A stretch of DNA of 40,080 nt, taken from the NCBI GenBank assembly GCA_027579435.1, contig JANBPK010001103.1, positions 1 through 40,080 of the forward strand, in the 5' to 3' direction. The DNA comes from Candolleomyces eurysporus (lineage: Eukaryota; Basidiomycota; Agaricomycetes; Agaricales; Psathyrellaceae). Every line of letters starts with the position of its first letter. Position 1 is the first letter of the stretch. A model generated the notes under the pieces. It was not told the DNA's origin. It saw only the letters and a program-made list of their open reading frames with translations, and did no database searches. A program made the translations under genes and the position numbers. This document shows positions 20,754 through 31,926 of this stretch, in pieces.

Positions 20754-22225
20754 GGAGCAACCTCAATATTTCACGATCATTCTGTCTCTTCAGGACTCAA
20801 TTTGAGTTGGCTTCAGCTCTTACGCTTGCTGTAGGGCCAAATGTGTTCGCAACTTTGTTTGAACGCCTGTGGGAAGTGGCCGCTGCTTCGTACGGCTCCA
20901 CCAGAATGCCATTTACATAGCCAGCCAATGTGAGTCTATAAACAGTGAGGACATTGCGAGAAAGGGAAACCCCGACGGAGTCTAGCAATGCCGTTGATAG
21001 TTCCTGCACACGCCGCGCATCCATCTTGGGGCGTCAAAATGCCTCGGAACAGTGACAACAGACCTGCCAGACGGTACTTTGGACCAAGAAGCTCCTGTGC
21101 CTTCGTCGTTGGGCTGAAGAGAGTTGTCAATGGCTCAGATCCTATCATTAGTTCAATTCTGAGCTACAGGGAGTTCACCGTCGTCAATCGGTACGTCAGC
21201 CGGTTGAGAAACGCGATTGGACAAGCAGAGTCTGGAGAATGCAGCGTACTATGAAGAGCTAACGCAGGAAAAGACACTGAAAGGTCGAATCCATATGCTG
21301 CAAATAATACTCTGAATCCCATTATTTGGTGAGTATCTGCGGGATAGAATGGGACTCGAGCTATCGTCGACGTCTTCATCCTCCCGTCGATCCAGTCCAG
21401 CATATTCGGTGAGAGAGGTAGACTCTCCATAATCAGCCCGCCGTGAAACAGCACCAGAGTCCACGAGATTCTGATTCTGGGCTCATAGTCCATAGCATCC
21501 ATGAGAATGGGTCGGTATACTGCGCTTGAAGTACTGCTTCCTATGAACTTCGTGGACCTCGCCATCAGGGTAAGGCGTGTTGAGCCTCGTGGGGTGTATG
21601 AACGACACGAGGGATGGCTTGGTACGGCAAGGCTGTGCTGAGGAAGATACATTGGGGCGCTCTCCACCACAATTATTATGCTGTTGCTGCTCTGGTACTG
21701 GAGTGGCAGCGGATGTGGCTTCAGACAGAGGACGGACAGCTCGAAGGTGTTGCCCGTGGCATGATATGGATTCTGGTGTACACATGCCTTGTTGCTGAAG
21801 ATTGCGCTGGACGTTGTGAAATAGCCCTGGTTTCTGGCTTTCTTCGGCTGGAGAACTGCGTCGTTGGTGTGTTTGGAGCCTGAAGCAACGGATCTGCTCT
21901 TGTTCAGCCATATCCCTCTGAGGATGCACGTGTATGGTATGCTACGACGTTCTCTGCGGCTGGGGGCCTCTTGTGAGAGGCAGGAGGAGGATAAAACCGG
22001 GTGGTTACAGTAAAAGACAGAATGAGAAAATGAATTTGTTGGTGCATTTCTTGACAAATGCGAGAGTGGTCTTGGGTGGTCCATGCGACTTGCCGTAGCA
22101 GCGAGCAGAGAAAATGCACAGCCAAGAGGTTAATGGGGTGATCAATCTAAGTTTGGAGGTGGGCTCAGAGCTGACGCGGACGCCTCAGTTGATTCAATTC
22201 AGAGCCCAGTTTGAAGTTCCATTGT
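20754..22225. other. Region without a supported gene
   Basis: A 306-codon minus-strand frame (22084-21164) and an overlapping 148-codon frame are open, but neither shows a domain, and both lie over repeat-like sequence. LMDAMDYEPRIRISWTLVLF is the most protein-like part. I would treat it as unproven. Confidence 0.3.
20866..21048. repeat. Inverted copy of the 12.2 kb repeat
   Basis: GTGGGAAGTGGCCGCTGCTTCG (in part), CGCCGCGCATCCATCTTGG and GTCAAAATGCCTCGGA match 12187-12435 in reverse orientation and collinear order. So the small inverted-repeat element and its flank occur twice in this window. Confidence 0.55.
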
Positions 22226-22241
22226 CGCGTGACGTCACGCG
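22226..22241. promoter_or_regulatory. 16-base palindrome with bZIP/CRE core
   Basis: CGCGTGACGTCACGCG is a perfect palindrome centred on TGACGTCA, the classical binding site of ATF/CREB-type bZIP factors. It lies 109 bases from the tRNA gene, not next to an obvious mRNA start. Confidence 0.45.
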
Positions 22242-22337
22242 TCTCCCGCCAAAAAAAAATTTCAAAAAGCAAGGCGCGTAACCTAGAATCACGTCTCTGA
22301 GAACAATGGCTGAAACACAGAGAACGTAAAGAATCAC

Positions 22338-22343
22338 AAAAAA
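22338..22343 (-). terminator. Pol III terminator of the tRNA gene
   Basis: Six T residues on the minus strand, six bases after the last base of the tRNA, as expected for RNA polymerase III termination. Confidence 0.85.
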
Positions 22344-22349
22344 GGTAGT

Positions 22350-22476
22350 AGCCCACCGCGAGGGTCGAACTCGCAGCCTTCAGATTCCGACTTTGGAAGG
22401 TCGGAAGGAGAATGACGTTCTCCCGCCTAATCTTTTTGTAAGAGTCTGACGCTCTATCCGATTGAGCTAGGCGGGC
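22350..22476 (-). tRNA. tRNA-Lys: tRNA-Lys(CUU) with a 53-base intron
   Basis: The acceptor stem GCCCGCC pairs with GGTGGGC (one G-U), followed by discriminator T. The D-arm is GCTC/GAGC, the anticodon stem TCAGA/TCTGA, and the T-arm GCGAG/CTCGC with loop TTCGACC. The anticodon loop reads CT-CTT-A-A after removing the intron, giving anticodon CUU (lysine, AAG codons). The intron spans 22386-22438 and sits after position 37, as in eukaryotic nuclear tRNAs. It folds into two perfect hairpins (GGAGAA/TTCTCC and TCCGAC/GTCGGA). A-box and B-box promoter elements are intact. Confidence 0.93.
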
Positions 22477-22841
22477 GGTTATTACAGTCGGTGGCATGAA
22501 GTTGGAGGTTCCGGTCAGGTGTGTTTCGTACTTCGAGGCATCAAGCCTGACCAAAGCGTTACTTCTCTTCCATCGATTTTCAGTCCCCCAATGCCTTCAT
22601 ATACAACAAATGGGGAGGGTTAATATTATACTGGTGATATGTAAAATAAGGATATCTATCTATTCTATAATCGTGAGTGGGTGTCTACTATAATGTGTGG
22701 TATCTATCCGACAGTGCCCACGCCGACATCGAGCGACGAGGACTGCGCCATAATTTTATGTCGTCTATCCAGTGAGAGAGACGATCCCACCCACTCCCCG
22801 CTCCATGATCTATGTATAAGGAGATATCAGCTTCTGTGGAC
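22477..22841. other. Intergenic, possible alternative 3' end of the TypA gene
   Basis: No separate gene is seen. A GTGAGT that overlaps the TypA stop codon and a later ATACATAG could remove the stop and add about 37 residues ending before 22716, so part of this stretch may be an alternative last exon. Confidence 0.3.
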
Positions 22842-25198
22842 TCACTTCTTCATCCTCATCCGCTTGTTGACGTCCAAAATCAACTTCCTCAACCTCACGT
22901 TTTTCGGCGTAACCTCCACAATCTCGTCGTCTGCCATGTACGCCAATGACTCCTCCAAAGTCATGATCTTGGGCGAGGCCAACACGATTTTCTCGTCCGC
23001 GCCAGCAGCACGAATGTTCGTTAGCTGCTTCTTTACGCATGGGTTGAGGTAGAGGTCTTGTGATTTCGATGACTCGCCGATGACCATTCCAGGGTACACT
23101 AAAGTCAATTAATTGTAAGTCTTCGCCGTCGATATGGAGTATCAGGCATACATACCTTGAATTTGAGGGTGGATAAACATCGCACCCCTCGCCTGCAACG
23201 GCATCATCGCGTATCCACTACTCTCGCCATTCGCCATCGAGATCAACGCGCCGTTGCGCCCTGTGTCCATGGCACCTCTATACGGCTCGTACCCCTTGAA
23301 GATGTGGTTGATTGTGCCCTGTCCATGGACGTCATTTTTGAACTCCCCGGCCATATATCCAATGAGACCTCTGGCAGGTACGTCCATCACAATCCTCACC
23401 CACCCTTCCTGCGCTTCATCAGCCTCGTACGAGACCATCTCTCCCTTCCTCATCGTCAACTTCTGCACCACACCCCCAGCATACTCTTCCTTCACCATTA
23501 CAGTGCACTCTTCCACCGGCTCAAGCATCTGCCCTGGGACCTCGGGGTTGGGAACGAGAACAGCTTTAGGGGGGCCAATCCCCAGCTCAAAGCCTTCTCG
23601 GCGCAGAGTCTCGAACAAAACACCCAAATGCAACACACCCCTTCCTCTAAGCTCAAGCGACTCCGACGTTGGTCCCGGCAACACCGTCAACGCGACGTTC
23701 GTCTCCGCCTCCTTGTAAATTCTGTCCCTGATCAACTGCGAAGTCAACTTGGACCCTTCCTGACCCGCCAGGGGCGAATCGTTGGGATACACAACCACGG
23801 AAATGGTTGGAGGGTCGATGGGAGTGGTGGGTAATGCAACGGGACCTTCTTCACCCCATCCTTCAGGGTGCACGAGCGTCACGTTGACACCGCCAGACCC
23901 CATCTTGATCCCGGCAATGCTGACGATCTCGCCTGCACCTGCCGCATCTTTTTCTGTGCGCTCCAACCCGCGTCGACCAAAGATCTTTTTTGACTTTGCC
24001 TTCGCCGACTTTGTTGCCTTGGGCGTCCAGAGCCCAGAGGACGTCATTTACTCGGAGCACGCCGGATTGAACGCGCCCGAGGTAGAGAACGCCGACGTAG
24101 GGATCGCTTTCAATTTGGACGGTGAGCATGGAGAAGGGCTTGGAGCGGTTGAGGTGGGACGGTGGGGGTACGTGTGAGAGGATGAGGTCGAAGAGGGGTG
24201 TCATGTCCGCGCCTGGGGCGATAGCTTGACCGGGGGCACTGGGTCCTTGGGCTGTGGCCCAGCCTTGTTTTGCGGATGCGTAGAGGAGAGGGTATTCGGC
24301 CTGTTCGTCGGTTGCGCCAAGGGTAGCGAAGAGGTCGAAGAGGTCGCTCTCGACCTGGGCTGGGCGAGCGGTTGAACGGTCAGCTTTGTTCAGTACGACG
24401 AGGGGCCTATTTTACGGGTCAGTTACTTCCATGATACAACTGGTTGCAACTCACCGTAGACCACGAGCAAGGGCTTTCCCTAGCACGAACCGTGTTTGAG
24501 TCATGGGTCCATCCGTCGCGTCGACAACTAACGCAACGCCATCCACCATGTTTAATACTCGCTCGACCTCACCGCCAAAGTCGGCGTGTCCAGGGGTATC
24601 GACGATGTTGATATTCGTGCCATTATAGTCGATGCTTGTGCATTTCGACAGAATGGTGATACCACGCTCTCGTTCGAGGTCGTTGGAGTCCATGACTCGC
24701 TGCCCGAATTCACTGTCGCCATCCGTTGACGCCGCAGAATTCTGGTCGGTGTTGGGCTTCAATGTCCCTGACTGCCTAAGGAGCTGGTCGACGAGGGTTG
24801 TCTTTCCGTGGTCGACTTTATTCCTCTGTCAATNAAAATACGACGATTTGGACAATTAACTCACCATGGGCAATGATAGCGATATTCCGAAGCTTGCTCG
24901 CTGGCAATGTCCCCTGGTCGACCTCAATCTCTTCAACGGGCTCCTCCTCAGCGAATGCAAGCGCAGTAGCACCCCTGGATGTTGAAGAGGCGCCAAAGTG
25001 TCTTCGACCTCGAGGACTCGTTAGACATCGCTGGCTATGACAGACTTGAAGTTGAGGCCTGCAACCGGGGTACGATGGTTGGACGCGGCTGGAGAGCGAC
25101 CGACGAGGGGAGAGAATTTGGGGGACGCTGAAGCGTCTTGGAGACGACGTCAAGACCTGTCTGGAGAGCGTCGAAAGCTTCGTCCTCGTCGCCATCAT
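22842..25198 (-). CDS. typA: TypA/BipA translational GTPase, probably mitochondrial (733 aa)
   Basis: The exons in reading order are 24865-25198, 24455-24815, 23156-24406 and 22842-23098. The GTPase motifs are complete: AHVDHGKT at 110-117, RERGITI at 160-166, DTPGHADF at 184-191, NKAD at 238-241, then SAKQG. The C-terminal half has the TypA/BipA signature VPARGLIGY and [17 protein letters not shown]. About 105 residues precede the GTPase domain; their first 80 or so are rich in R and S with almost no acidic residues, like a mitochondrial presequence. Bacterial homologues (about 600 aa) bind the ribosome and assist assembly under stress. Exon 3 as printed is one base too long: a run of six T at 23996-24001 must be five to keep VKKIFG in frame. 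I read this as a sequencing indel. Confidence 0.9.
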
Positions 25199-26110
25199 TG
25201 TCGTTGGTCGTAGAGCCAGCACGTCCTGTCCGAAAATCTTGTGCTGGGCTCCGACGGAAGCGCGTGATCCGGACTCTACATCACTCGCCGTCCCGGAACC
25301 GTGCCGGGGACGGCGGAACATCCCCGGCCTTTTGCAGCACTTCCAAGTTCCAAGAACTGTTGGTTCTGTTGGCCGTGACTATAGGTAGAAACATTCGGGA
25401 CTTCGAACATCCTTGCTGACATCCATTCCTTATCTCTCCATCCTTTCCTAAGGTTTGTTTAGTACAAGCCGGGAATCATGGATTCTGACTTGTGCTGCAG
25501 AGTTCGTGGTCAACCGCCAAACGAGCACTTCAACGTGTTTCTCTGAATCAACGTACGCGACGATGCGCTCATTCTCAAGTTTCTTATGTCTCCTCAACTG
25601 TCTGGGGCCCAGCGTTCACGCAAGTGGCTTTGCAAGCCTCAAAATACATCCGATCATGGGCGTATTGCTGCCAAGGTTCCTCTGACCTAATGTACCCACA
25701 GTCTGTCGGCTGCCTTGATCGTGCCCTCAAATCGATCCATCTGCATATGATCCTCACTGCCCGGAGAACACAACACCTCCGCTCCTCTTGAGCTAGTACT
25801 AGTATGTAGCAGACCCGGCACAATGCTGAAGGTAAACTCGCCAAGAGGCCCAAAACTGTGACTTTACTCGCTTTCCGGCGACCGTTTGATGAGCCTCGGC
25901 GACTTCGCATCTTATTGAAACTTGAGCGCTCATCACTCGTGTGTATGGGCCGAACCATATTTGTACACATCGGTAGGCTCTAGGGTCGTTTGGACCCGAC
26001 GTGTCTATTCTTTCTTCCTGCCCCCAACATCGCCCGCTGGCTGAAAGCCGCTTCTGTCCCCACTCCCCTCACACGTCACCAGAGGGCGTCGATTCGTAAC
26101 ATAGCGCACA
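25199..26110. other. Divergent promoter region
   Basis: This lies between two genes that point away from each other and probably holds both promoters. No open frame looks coding. GTGCCGGGGACGGCGG near 25310 is GC-rich. Confidence 0.5.
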
Positions 26111-27061
26111 ATGGCTATCACTGTGGTGGAGGATCGTGACCCAATCTTCGTGTACCAAGGCGCATGGAGTCCATCTGGGAACAGGTTTGAGTCTAATGGA
26201 ACAACGATGGTCACCTCTGAGTGGGGTGCCTCGATAACCATTGAATTCGTCGGTAAGCACGTTCTCCGAGGCTCTTCTCTCACTGCTGCTGACTTCCATT
26301 TCTTCCTTTGGTACCTGCTCGACTTTCCAAACGTCCTGCGACTGCTTTACATAAACGAAAATCGCTAACCTTCTAGGGAGAAACGTCTCTGTCTTCGGCA
26401 CCGTCCCCGTCCTTCAGGCCGGTCAGCAGCCTACGAAAGTTACCTTTTCGCTTGACGATGCTGCCGCCCTCCCCGCTACTACTTTCGCCGCCCAGCATCA
26501 CCCTAACGCTACTCAGTACTATATCCCGATGTTCCGCTCCCCCGCGCTCACCGAAGACAAGAAGCACAAACTCGTGGTAACACACATCTCCGATCGCGGT
26601 GGCTCGCTCTACTTCGATTACATGACCGTCCANGGGATCCCTCGAAAGATTCGCGGTCGCCGAAACGGGCCTGAACGGAACAGCGAAAGTCGCCCTCGTT
26701 GGGGGTGTGCTCGGCGGTGTGATCTTGATTCTGCTGGGACTGGTCGGCGCATTGTTGTGGAAGAGCAGGCGGGCGCAAAGGGCGCAGCACTTCCATGATG
26801 GCAAAGGTCTGTCCCCTTCTCTCTAACGGCATGATCTGTGATAGAATGACTAAAGGCCATACTTATGCAGCGATGAGCCCGTCGCCTTCAACCTTCATGC
26901 CCTTCAACCAGTCACCGATGAATACCGGTTCCCAGACCGGGAATATCTCCTCGGACATGCACGCTAGGAGCCTGCAGTCGCCTGTTACAACGATGAAGAC
27001 AGGGTACACAAGCGTGCAAACTCCGTACCGACCCCCGCTGCCCGAGATGCACGAATCTTAG
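26111..27061 (+). CDS. Single-pass membrane protein with beta-sandwich-like ectodomain (253 aa)
   Basis: The exons are 26111-26252, 26377-26806 and 26871-27061. Residues 1-155 or so follow the basidiomycete pattern VxDRDPxIxYxGxW...SEWGASITIEFVG...VSVFGTVP...HKLVVTHISDRGGSLYFDYMTV, seen in many uncharacterised surface proteins with a galactose-binding-like predicted ectodomain. A 23-residue transmembrane helix follows (VALVGGVLGGVILILLGLVG...), then KSRRAQR on the cytosolic side and a Ser/Pro/Gln-rich tail. There is no N-terminal signal peptide, as is usual in this group. The N at 26633 must be dropped to keep frame. The ligand is unknown. Confidence 0.85.
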
Positions 27062-27607
27062 GCTGGTTCAGGAGTCGTACTGCTGGTTTCGTTAACTTGC
27101 GTTGGGACTGCGATATACAAAATCGCTTGTATAACAGACTATTTCTCCTGACAATATGTACCAGTGGCCTCTCCTGGCCAACGGTTTTCATTGGGTGCTA
27201 TTGAGCCCGTTGGCACTGTTGTAACCACCGACTCGGACAGTGGCTCCACCTCGAACTTTTGGGCGTTCTTTGTTTCTGATTCATCCCCTTCCTGTCATTT
27301 TCGTATCCTTCTTTATACCTTATTTAAATACCCAGATTTCTGATTCTACTCGCACACTCGTTAATTGCTAGTATTCATTGGTCTCACTTCCCGTTCGTCA
27401 AAAGTAGTAAGCCTTGTACCTATCCCAATTCATTGGCGATGACCTATAGTGAAGCAGAATGTCCTCTCGCATTAACACTCCATGATACCAACCTAATCCT
27501 CGAGGAGACCGCGAGTCGGCGGTAGCCTGGGATTGGATAAAGGTCTAAATTTGGAGGGATAAACATGATGACACTCCAGTCCGTGGTGTTCGAAGCGACC
27601 CAATTAC
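27062..27607. other. 3' flank, no gene seen
   Basis: AT-rich sequence after the membrane-protein gene; nothing else recognised. Confidence 0.4.
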
Positions 27608-28627
27608 TTGCGACTGCTTACGCCCAACGCCTCGCGGACCCTCCCCGATGAGCGCTGCCGCCGCTGCGGCACACAGCGCCCACAAGCGCACCAAACTCGC
27701 CTNCCCCGAATGCTTTGTCATTCATCAGCGCCACGAAGGTGGCATCGCGGTTTGACCGAGCACCTGAGCTTTGACCAGGACACAATTGGTGTTCTCCCCG
27801 TCACCGTGGACGGATTTTCGCTTCGAAATAGGAATGCGGGCGTGTATTTCTGGCTCCAGCCCAAACCTCTCCATGCAGCCATTTGCCGTCCCAGCTGGAA
27901 CTTCCGGACATTGCTGCGACCCCCCCGGGAGCTTCGAATACTCGTGTCAAACTTAAAGTATTACGAGACGGCAAGCGGGATCTGTGGAGGAGTTCATACA
28001 AGCCTGACTTGATTGCTTCGAGTGTGAGTGCCCCAAATTCTTCCCTTGGGCTACAAAACTCGACACTAATAGCGCTTGCTTTGTCCCAGGCCACTATGCC
28101 GCTTGGGGGAAGGGCAAATTGTTGCACCACGACCTCAGCGAGGGCAGCCTTATGATTCTCAGGAAGGACGGGAAGGTCAAGGGCGTCCTCAGCGATTGGG
28201 ACATGGCAACCCTCGTCGATGATAACGGCTTGGTCATCTCGTGGCTGACCATTGCGCTGGAACTCGTCCTTTAATGGCGACCGACCTCCTCCTGAAACCA
28301 GATACGCCTCATTACTGCTGACACGACGCCGAATCCTTCGCTTATATTCTCGTCTGGGGAGCGATTCACTACGACATCGAGAACCAGATAGTAATACCAC
28401 CCAATCCTCACGTCCGTTAATGGTTGTCCGATGACGACATCATCAATCACAACCACAAGACCTCTTTCCTGGTGTCAGACCACCTTGCCAAAACGATTTT
28501 CGCCCAAGTCAGGTACCAGTTTTATGGTGTCCTCGAGGAATGGATTAAGCCTCCTCGTCTCATGCTCAAACATTTTCGGAAATTTTCCTCTCGACCGCAG
28601 AGCAAAAGGCAGCGTTCAATAAAGTGA
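27608..28627 (+). pseudogene. FunK1-type protein kinase, inactivated
   Basis: An exon from 28090 codes for GKGKLLHHDLSEGSLMILRK followed by GVLSDWDMA. These are the catalytic-loop and metal-binding motifs of the fungal-specific FunK1 kinase family (HxDLS in place of HRD, DWD in place of DFG). A one-base shift then leads to AGTRPLMATDLL, the family's activation-segment end, and to DAESFAYILVWGAIHYDIEN. Two in-frame stops follow: TGA at 28319-28321 (a C-to-T change from CGA would explain it) and TAA at 28418-28420 (from CAA). Both fit C-to-T transition. The original stop is at 28625. N-terminal parts from 27608 are protein-like but split over frames. Confidence 0.7.
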
Positions 28628-29520
28628 CTGATGGCGATCAACTTACTTTCGAGGCGTATATTTATTAATATCTGTTTGCCCCTCGTTTTCCTTCTGTCTC
28701 CATCTTACAAAAATATTTTTATGCCCTGGTCGACTGTACGCCGAATGCCACACTCCCTCGATTGAGGCAACCGGACCCTCTCAAAACCCAGAGGGCAGCA
28801 ATTCTCTTTCCGTCTTTGCTGCTCGACATCCCCTCCTTTTGTCAATCTTGCTGCTGGCTGACTCTCTCGTCGCCTCAGGTCGTTCTTTTGAGTTTATTCC
28901 GACCTCTCTCTCCGTTAATCGCCCCAACCTGTCCGAGGAAGCATCCGGAATGCCTAACCTACTATTCTGTATCCTCGCCCTTACCAGTATCTTCCTGTTC
29001 CCGAAACATGGGCAGCGTATGGGCGAGTCTGACAATTACTAGAAAACCACTGAATTTGAAGTGGCTTGGAGGAACTAACAGGCCTACGAAGCCTCCGGCA
29101 AAGAGAATCCCGCTCCCAAGGCCCGATAGCACGGTGCTCATGGACAGGCCTGACAAGTTCTGGTGTGTACTTTCAATCGTACATATTATCATGACCTGAC
29201 AGTGGCGGCTTTCTCGACCTCTTTAATCCCAGCTTGATTGTACTCAGGTAGGCGAAAGTGCGACTTGTCCTCTGTATTCATCTGAGCCTTGATAGGCCCT
29301 CGTAACCCTGAACAGGAACAGCCACACAGATATAGGTGATAGCGAACACCCAGGCCGGACGACGACCTACTGCTCTGCTTTCTCTCGATCCGACAGTTCG
29401 CTCCAAGGCGAGTTCTCGAGGGACTTTTGGACGAACGTGGATTACGTTATGGGGAGCGGTGTTAACGGCGAGAGGTATGCTCAACGTACGTCCATTCCCT
29501 TTCTCTTTGGATTCGATAGC
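28628..29520. other. Region upstream of the MAG-like relic
   Basis: Fragments such as KTTEFEVAW near 29047 may be the N-terminal half of the damaged gene that follows, but stops and shifts prevent a model. A minus-strand frame with a hydrophobic stretch (STVLSGLGSGILFAGGFVGL) is likely a shadow. Confidence 0.3.
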
Positions 29521-29955
29521 ACTCCGGAAGAAAACGGTAACGGTCAGTGGAGTTGAGTAATCGGTTGCATCGACCCCTCGACCGTATCAATAGTGACGAT
29601 NGGGGGGCAACACGACTCCAGCGGAGGGTCGTTTGGGAACGGAAACCCTGAGGGGAACGCGTGTCTTGGGTTAGGGCCCCTCGAATATTTGCCTATTTCC
29701 TTTTCTACCTATGGTTAACCCTTTCGATATTGTTTCACCCAGTATAACCACTACATCGAGCTCATCGAACCCTCCGCACCTCGAGCGTGCGTTAGGTGTT
29801 GCGATGATCCGGACGACGACCGCCCAACTCGCGAAGGTTCGTTGATAGTACCGCAATCCGTTTCGAATTAGAGCTGATACATACCATCCCCCTTTTTCAA
29901 AGACAAAAACGGTTGCCCAAACGTCATTCCAGGGAACTACTTCGACTGCGCTTGA
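29521..29955 (+). pseudogene. Macrofage-activating-glycoprotein-like protein, 3' part, damaged
   Basis: Three segments can be recognised: VIGCIDPSTVSIVT-x-GGQHDSSGG (about 29557-29625), then exon 29743-29836 starting YNHYIELIEPSAPRACVRCC, and last exon 29903-29955 ending GCPNVIPGNYFDCA. This C-terminal arrangement is that of the basidiomycete secreted protein annotated as macrofage activating glycoprotein. The conserved CDDP-x-DCP motif is altered to CDDPDDDRP, losing one cysteine (TGC against CGC plus an extra codon). A TGA precedes VIGC, and an N at 29601 is needed to keep frame. Probably a pseudogene, or a heavily misread gene. Confidence 0.6.
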
Positions 29956-30378
29956 TAAGCCTGATCTCCCAAATTCTTCGGATCTACAGATCCATGATCC
30001 CGTTGCTGCAGGCAGCCAATACCTGACCACACATAATAAATTTACGCATAATGGAACAACACATATACGGTACACTACAACTGGGTAGAACAATCCTACA
30101 TCGCCATATGGAGATCCAACGAAAAACATCCAAATCCATTCCACTTCCCCCGATCCACATCCAAAAACAAACATCCCTCTTTCTTATTCCATCCCACCGC
30201 CCGAACCCTTCACATGCTCCAGTCTTTCGAACCCCTCGAAATTATGAAATTAATGAACCCCGCTCCTGGGAAATCTAGCCTTACCCACACAGGACCTTGA
30301 TCGCCGGNCGTGCCTCAAGGCCACCGTAACCCCCCCATCCACTTCATTGCCATACCGTCCCGCCATTCCATACGCATG
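29956..30378. other. Short intergenic region between convergent relics
   Basis: No coding signal beyond the flanking gene ends is seen. N at 30307. Confidence 0.4.
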
Positions 30379-31926
30379 TTACCCATATCCAGGCGAGAGC
30401 ACACTCGGGGGTGAAGGCGCTGCAGCGCCACCGGATCCTGACATAGAATTAGGGTATCCTCCCCAACTCCACCTCGTTGTTGAGATTAAGATGCCTGCTG
30501 TGCTGAGGGTGGTATGACCCGTCCAAGTGATAACCCTGCTGGAGGGTAGTACCCTCCTCTTCCTCCACTTATCGGTCGAGGGCCGCCGTTGTGCCTGTTA
30601 TGCTGATTCGCGTTCGCGTTTGGGGAAACTCCCTGCTCATGGGACTACCCTGATCGATCTGCGCATACGCCCCGATACGATCAAACAACGAATCATAGTA
30701 CTCCGATTCCGGTCAGGGAGGCGCAGTGCCCGGAGGTGGAGGTGGGAGGTCCCAGCTTGCCCGGGGGTGTTGTTGTGGCCACCCGCTCGAAGAAGCAGTC
30801 GTAGCCATATTTGTCGGTTCCGCGTGCTGCTGCTGCTGCGGTTGCTGGACCAGGCCTTGCCTTTGACATTGAACTTGACCTTGACCTTGACTCAAACCCA
30901 TAGAAGGAGGAGAAGAAGCGAGAGGAAGAGCGTTGATAACCGGGTACGGCGACGCACCTGCGCGATCGCCTGAACAGCCATAGGCTTCGGCGACGTTGTG
31001 TAAACCGCGCAGACGGAGGAGTCAGTGGGGATTCTTCGCGTTCAGGAAGGTATTGCTGCTGCTGCTGCTGCTGCGACGATAGGCTATGTTGTTGGGGTCG
31101 GTGCTGATACTGTTCTTCGTGTGGTTCCTGTCGATCGACTCGCGGTGCTTTAGGTGAAGTGGGAGTGGAGCCGGTATGAGAAGCCTCGTCCGGAGACGGC
31201 GAAGTAGATCCTTGGTACCAACGGGTTTAGTGCCCCCCCCCCCAGCCTGCTGCTGCGGTTTCCTCGTGGTCACAAACCCTTCCTCATCATCATCGGACTC
31301 CACATACGCCTCCGCACCTGTCACGTAGGCCAACAACGCATTATCGTTATCCGAGAGCTGTGAGACGGTCCGCGGGCCCATCTTGCTAAGTTTCTTGTCG
31401 GCGTCCTCTGCCTTGCGGTGGACTGTCCGCCTTCGACGCTTCAGCTCGTCTGGAGCTTCTTCTCGCGATCGGCTATTTGAGCTTGGCGGATGGTGTGTCC
31501 ATGGGCCGCATACTGGGAGAGGGCTGCAGAGAACCGCGCGAGGAGTGCTGTGGATGCGCTGAGTATGTCCTGTTGGGATAGGCAATCACCACCCCTGAAA
31601 CGAAACAGTCTAGACCAGCGTTGTAGTCGATCAGGAGAAACGGCCTTGCGGTACGTTGCCCCAGAGCTACTTTTGGTCGAATGTTTGAACTCACTCTTAG
31701 ATCATCTCCCTCTGCTTGTCCCCATGCCCTCAACGCCTCTGCTGCCTCGGAATAGTCTGCACTTGATTTCTGCAAGCACACGACAGCATTCATAACATGC
31801 GACATACGCAATGATCACCGTCTTCTCGGCCGTGATAAGATCCTAAAGAAATCGGAGATCTTTGTTGCCACCTAGAGCCGGCAGCGTAGTGTTGTGCGCG
31901 AGTTTGGTCGCCGCAGTCTTGAACAT
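30379..31926 (-). pseudogene. IMD (I-BAR) domain / Ivy1-like membrane-curvature protein, damaged
   Basis: From ATG at 31926 the sequence MFKTAATKLAHNTTLPALGG, DLITAEKTVI, SADYSEAAEALRAWGQAEGD, ILSASTALLARFSAALSQYA and EDADKKLSKMGP follows the fungal IMD-domain family (homologues sense membrane curvature; Ivy1 in yeast acts at the vacuole). Codon 28 is TAG (31843-31845), where CAG is expected. There are frame shifts near 31810 and 31455 and at the long C run starting at 31233. KMGP jumps directly to RTVSQLSDNDNALLAYVTGA, so the second half of the IMD domain is missing. The tail is Gln/Pro-rich and ends GGAAAPSPPSVLSPGYG, with its stop at 30379. It is either a pseudogene or a badly assembled copy. 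Confidence 0.65.

Noticed and set aside
21164..22084. 306-codon minus-strand frame as a gene
   Set aside because: A second long frame overlaps it, there is no family match, no intron structure and part of the region is repeat. Kept only as a note.
23157..23834. 225-codon + strand open frame over the TypA gene
   Set aside because: It is antisense to clearly conserved TypA coding sequence; composition and lack of domains mark it as a shadow.
27801..28400. 199-codon minus-strand open frame
   Set aside because: It lies opposite the FunK1 kinase motifs, which are recognisable on +, and has no domain of its own.
28962..29192. Membrane-protein-like minus-strand frame
   Set aside because: The glycine-rich hydrophobic stretch is suggestive, but it cannot be joined into a gene and the + strand shows MAG-like fragments nearby.
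29671..30174. 167-codon minus-strand frame with hydrophobic stretches
   Set aside because: It covers the MAG-like C-terminal exons on +, whose motifs are far more specific.
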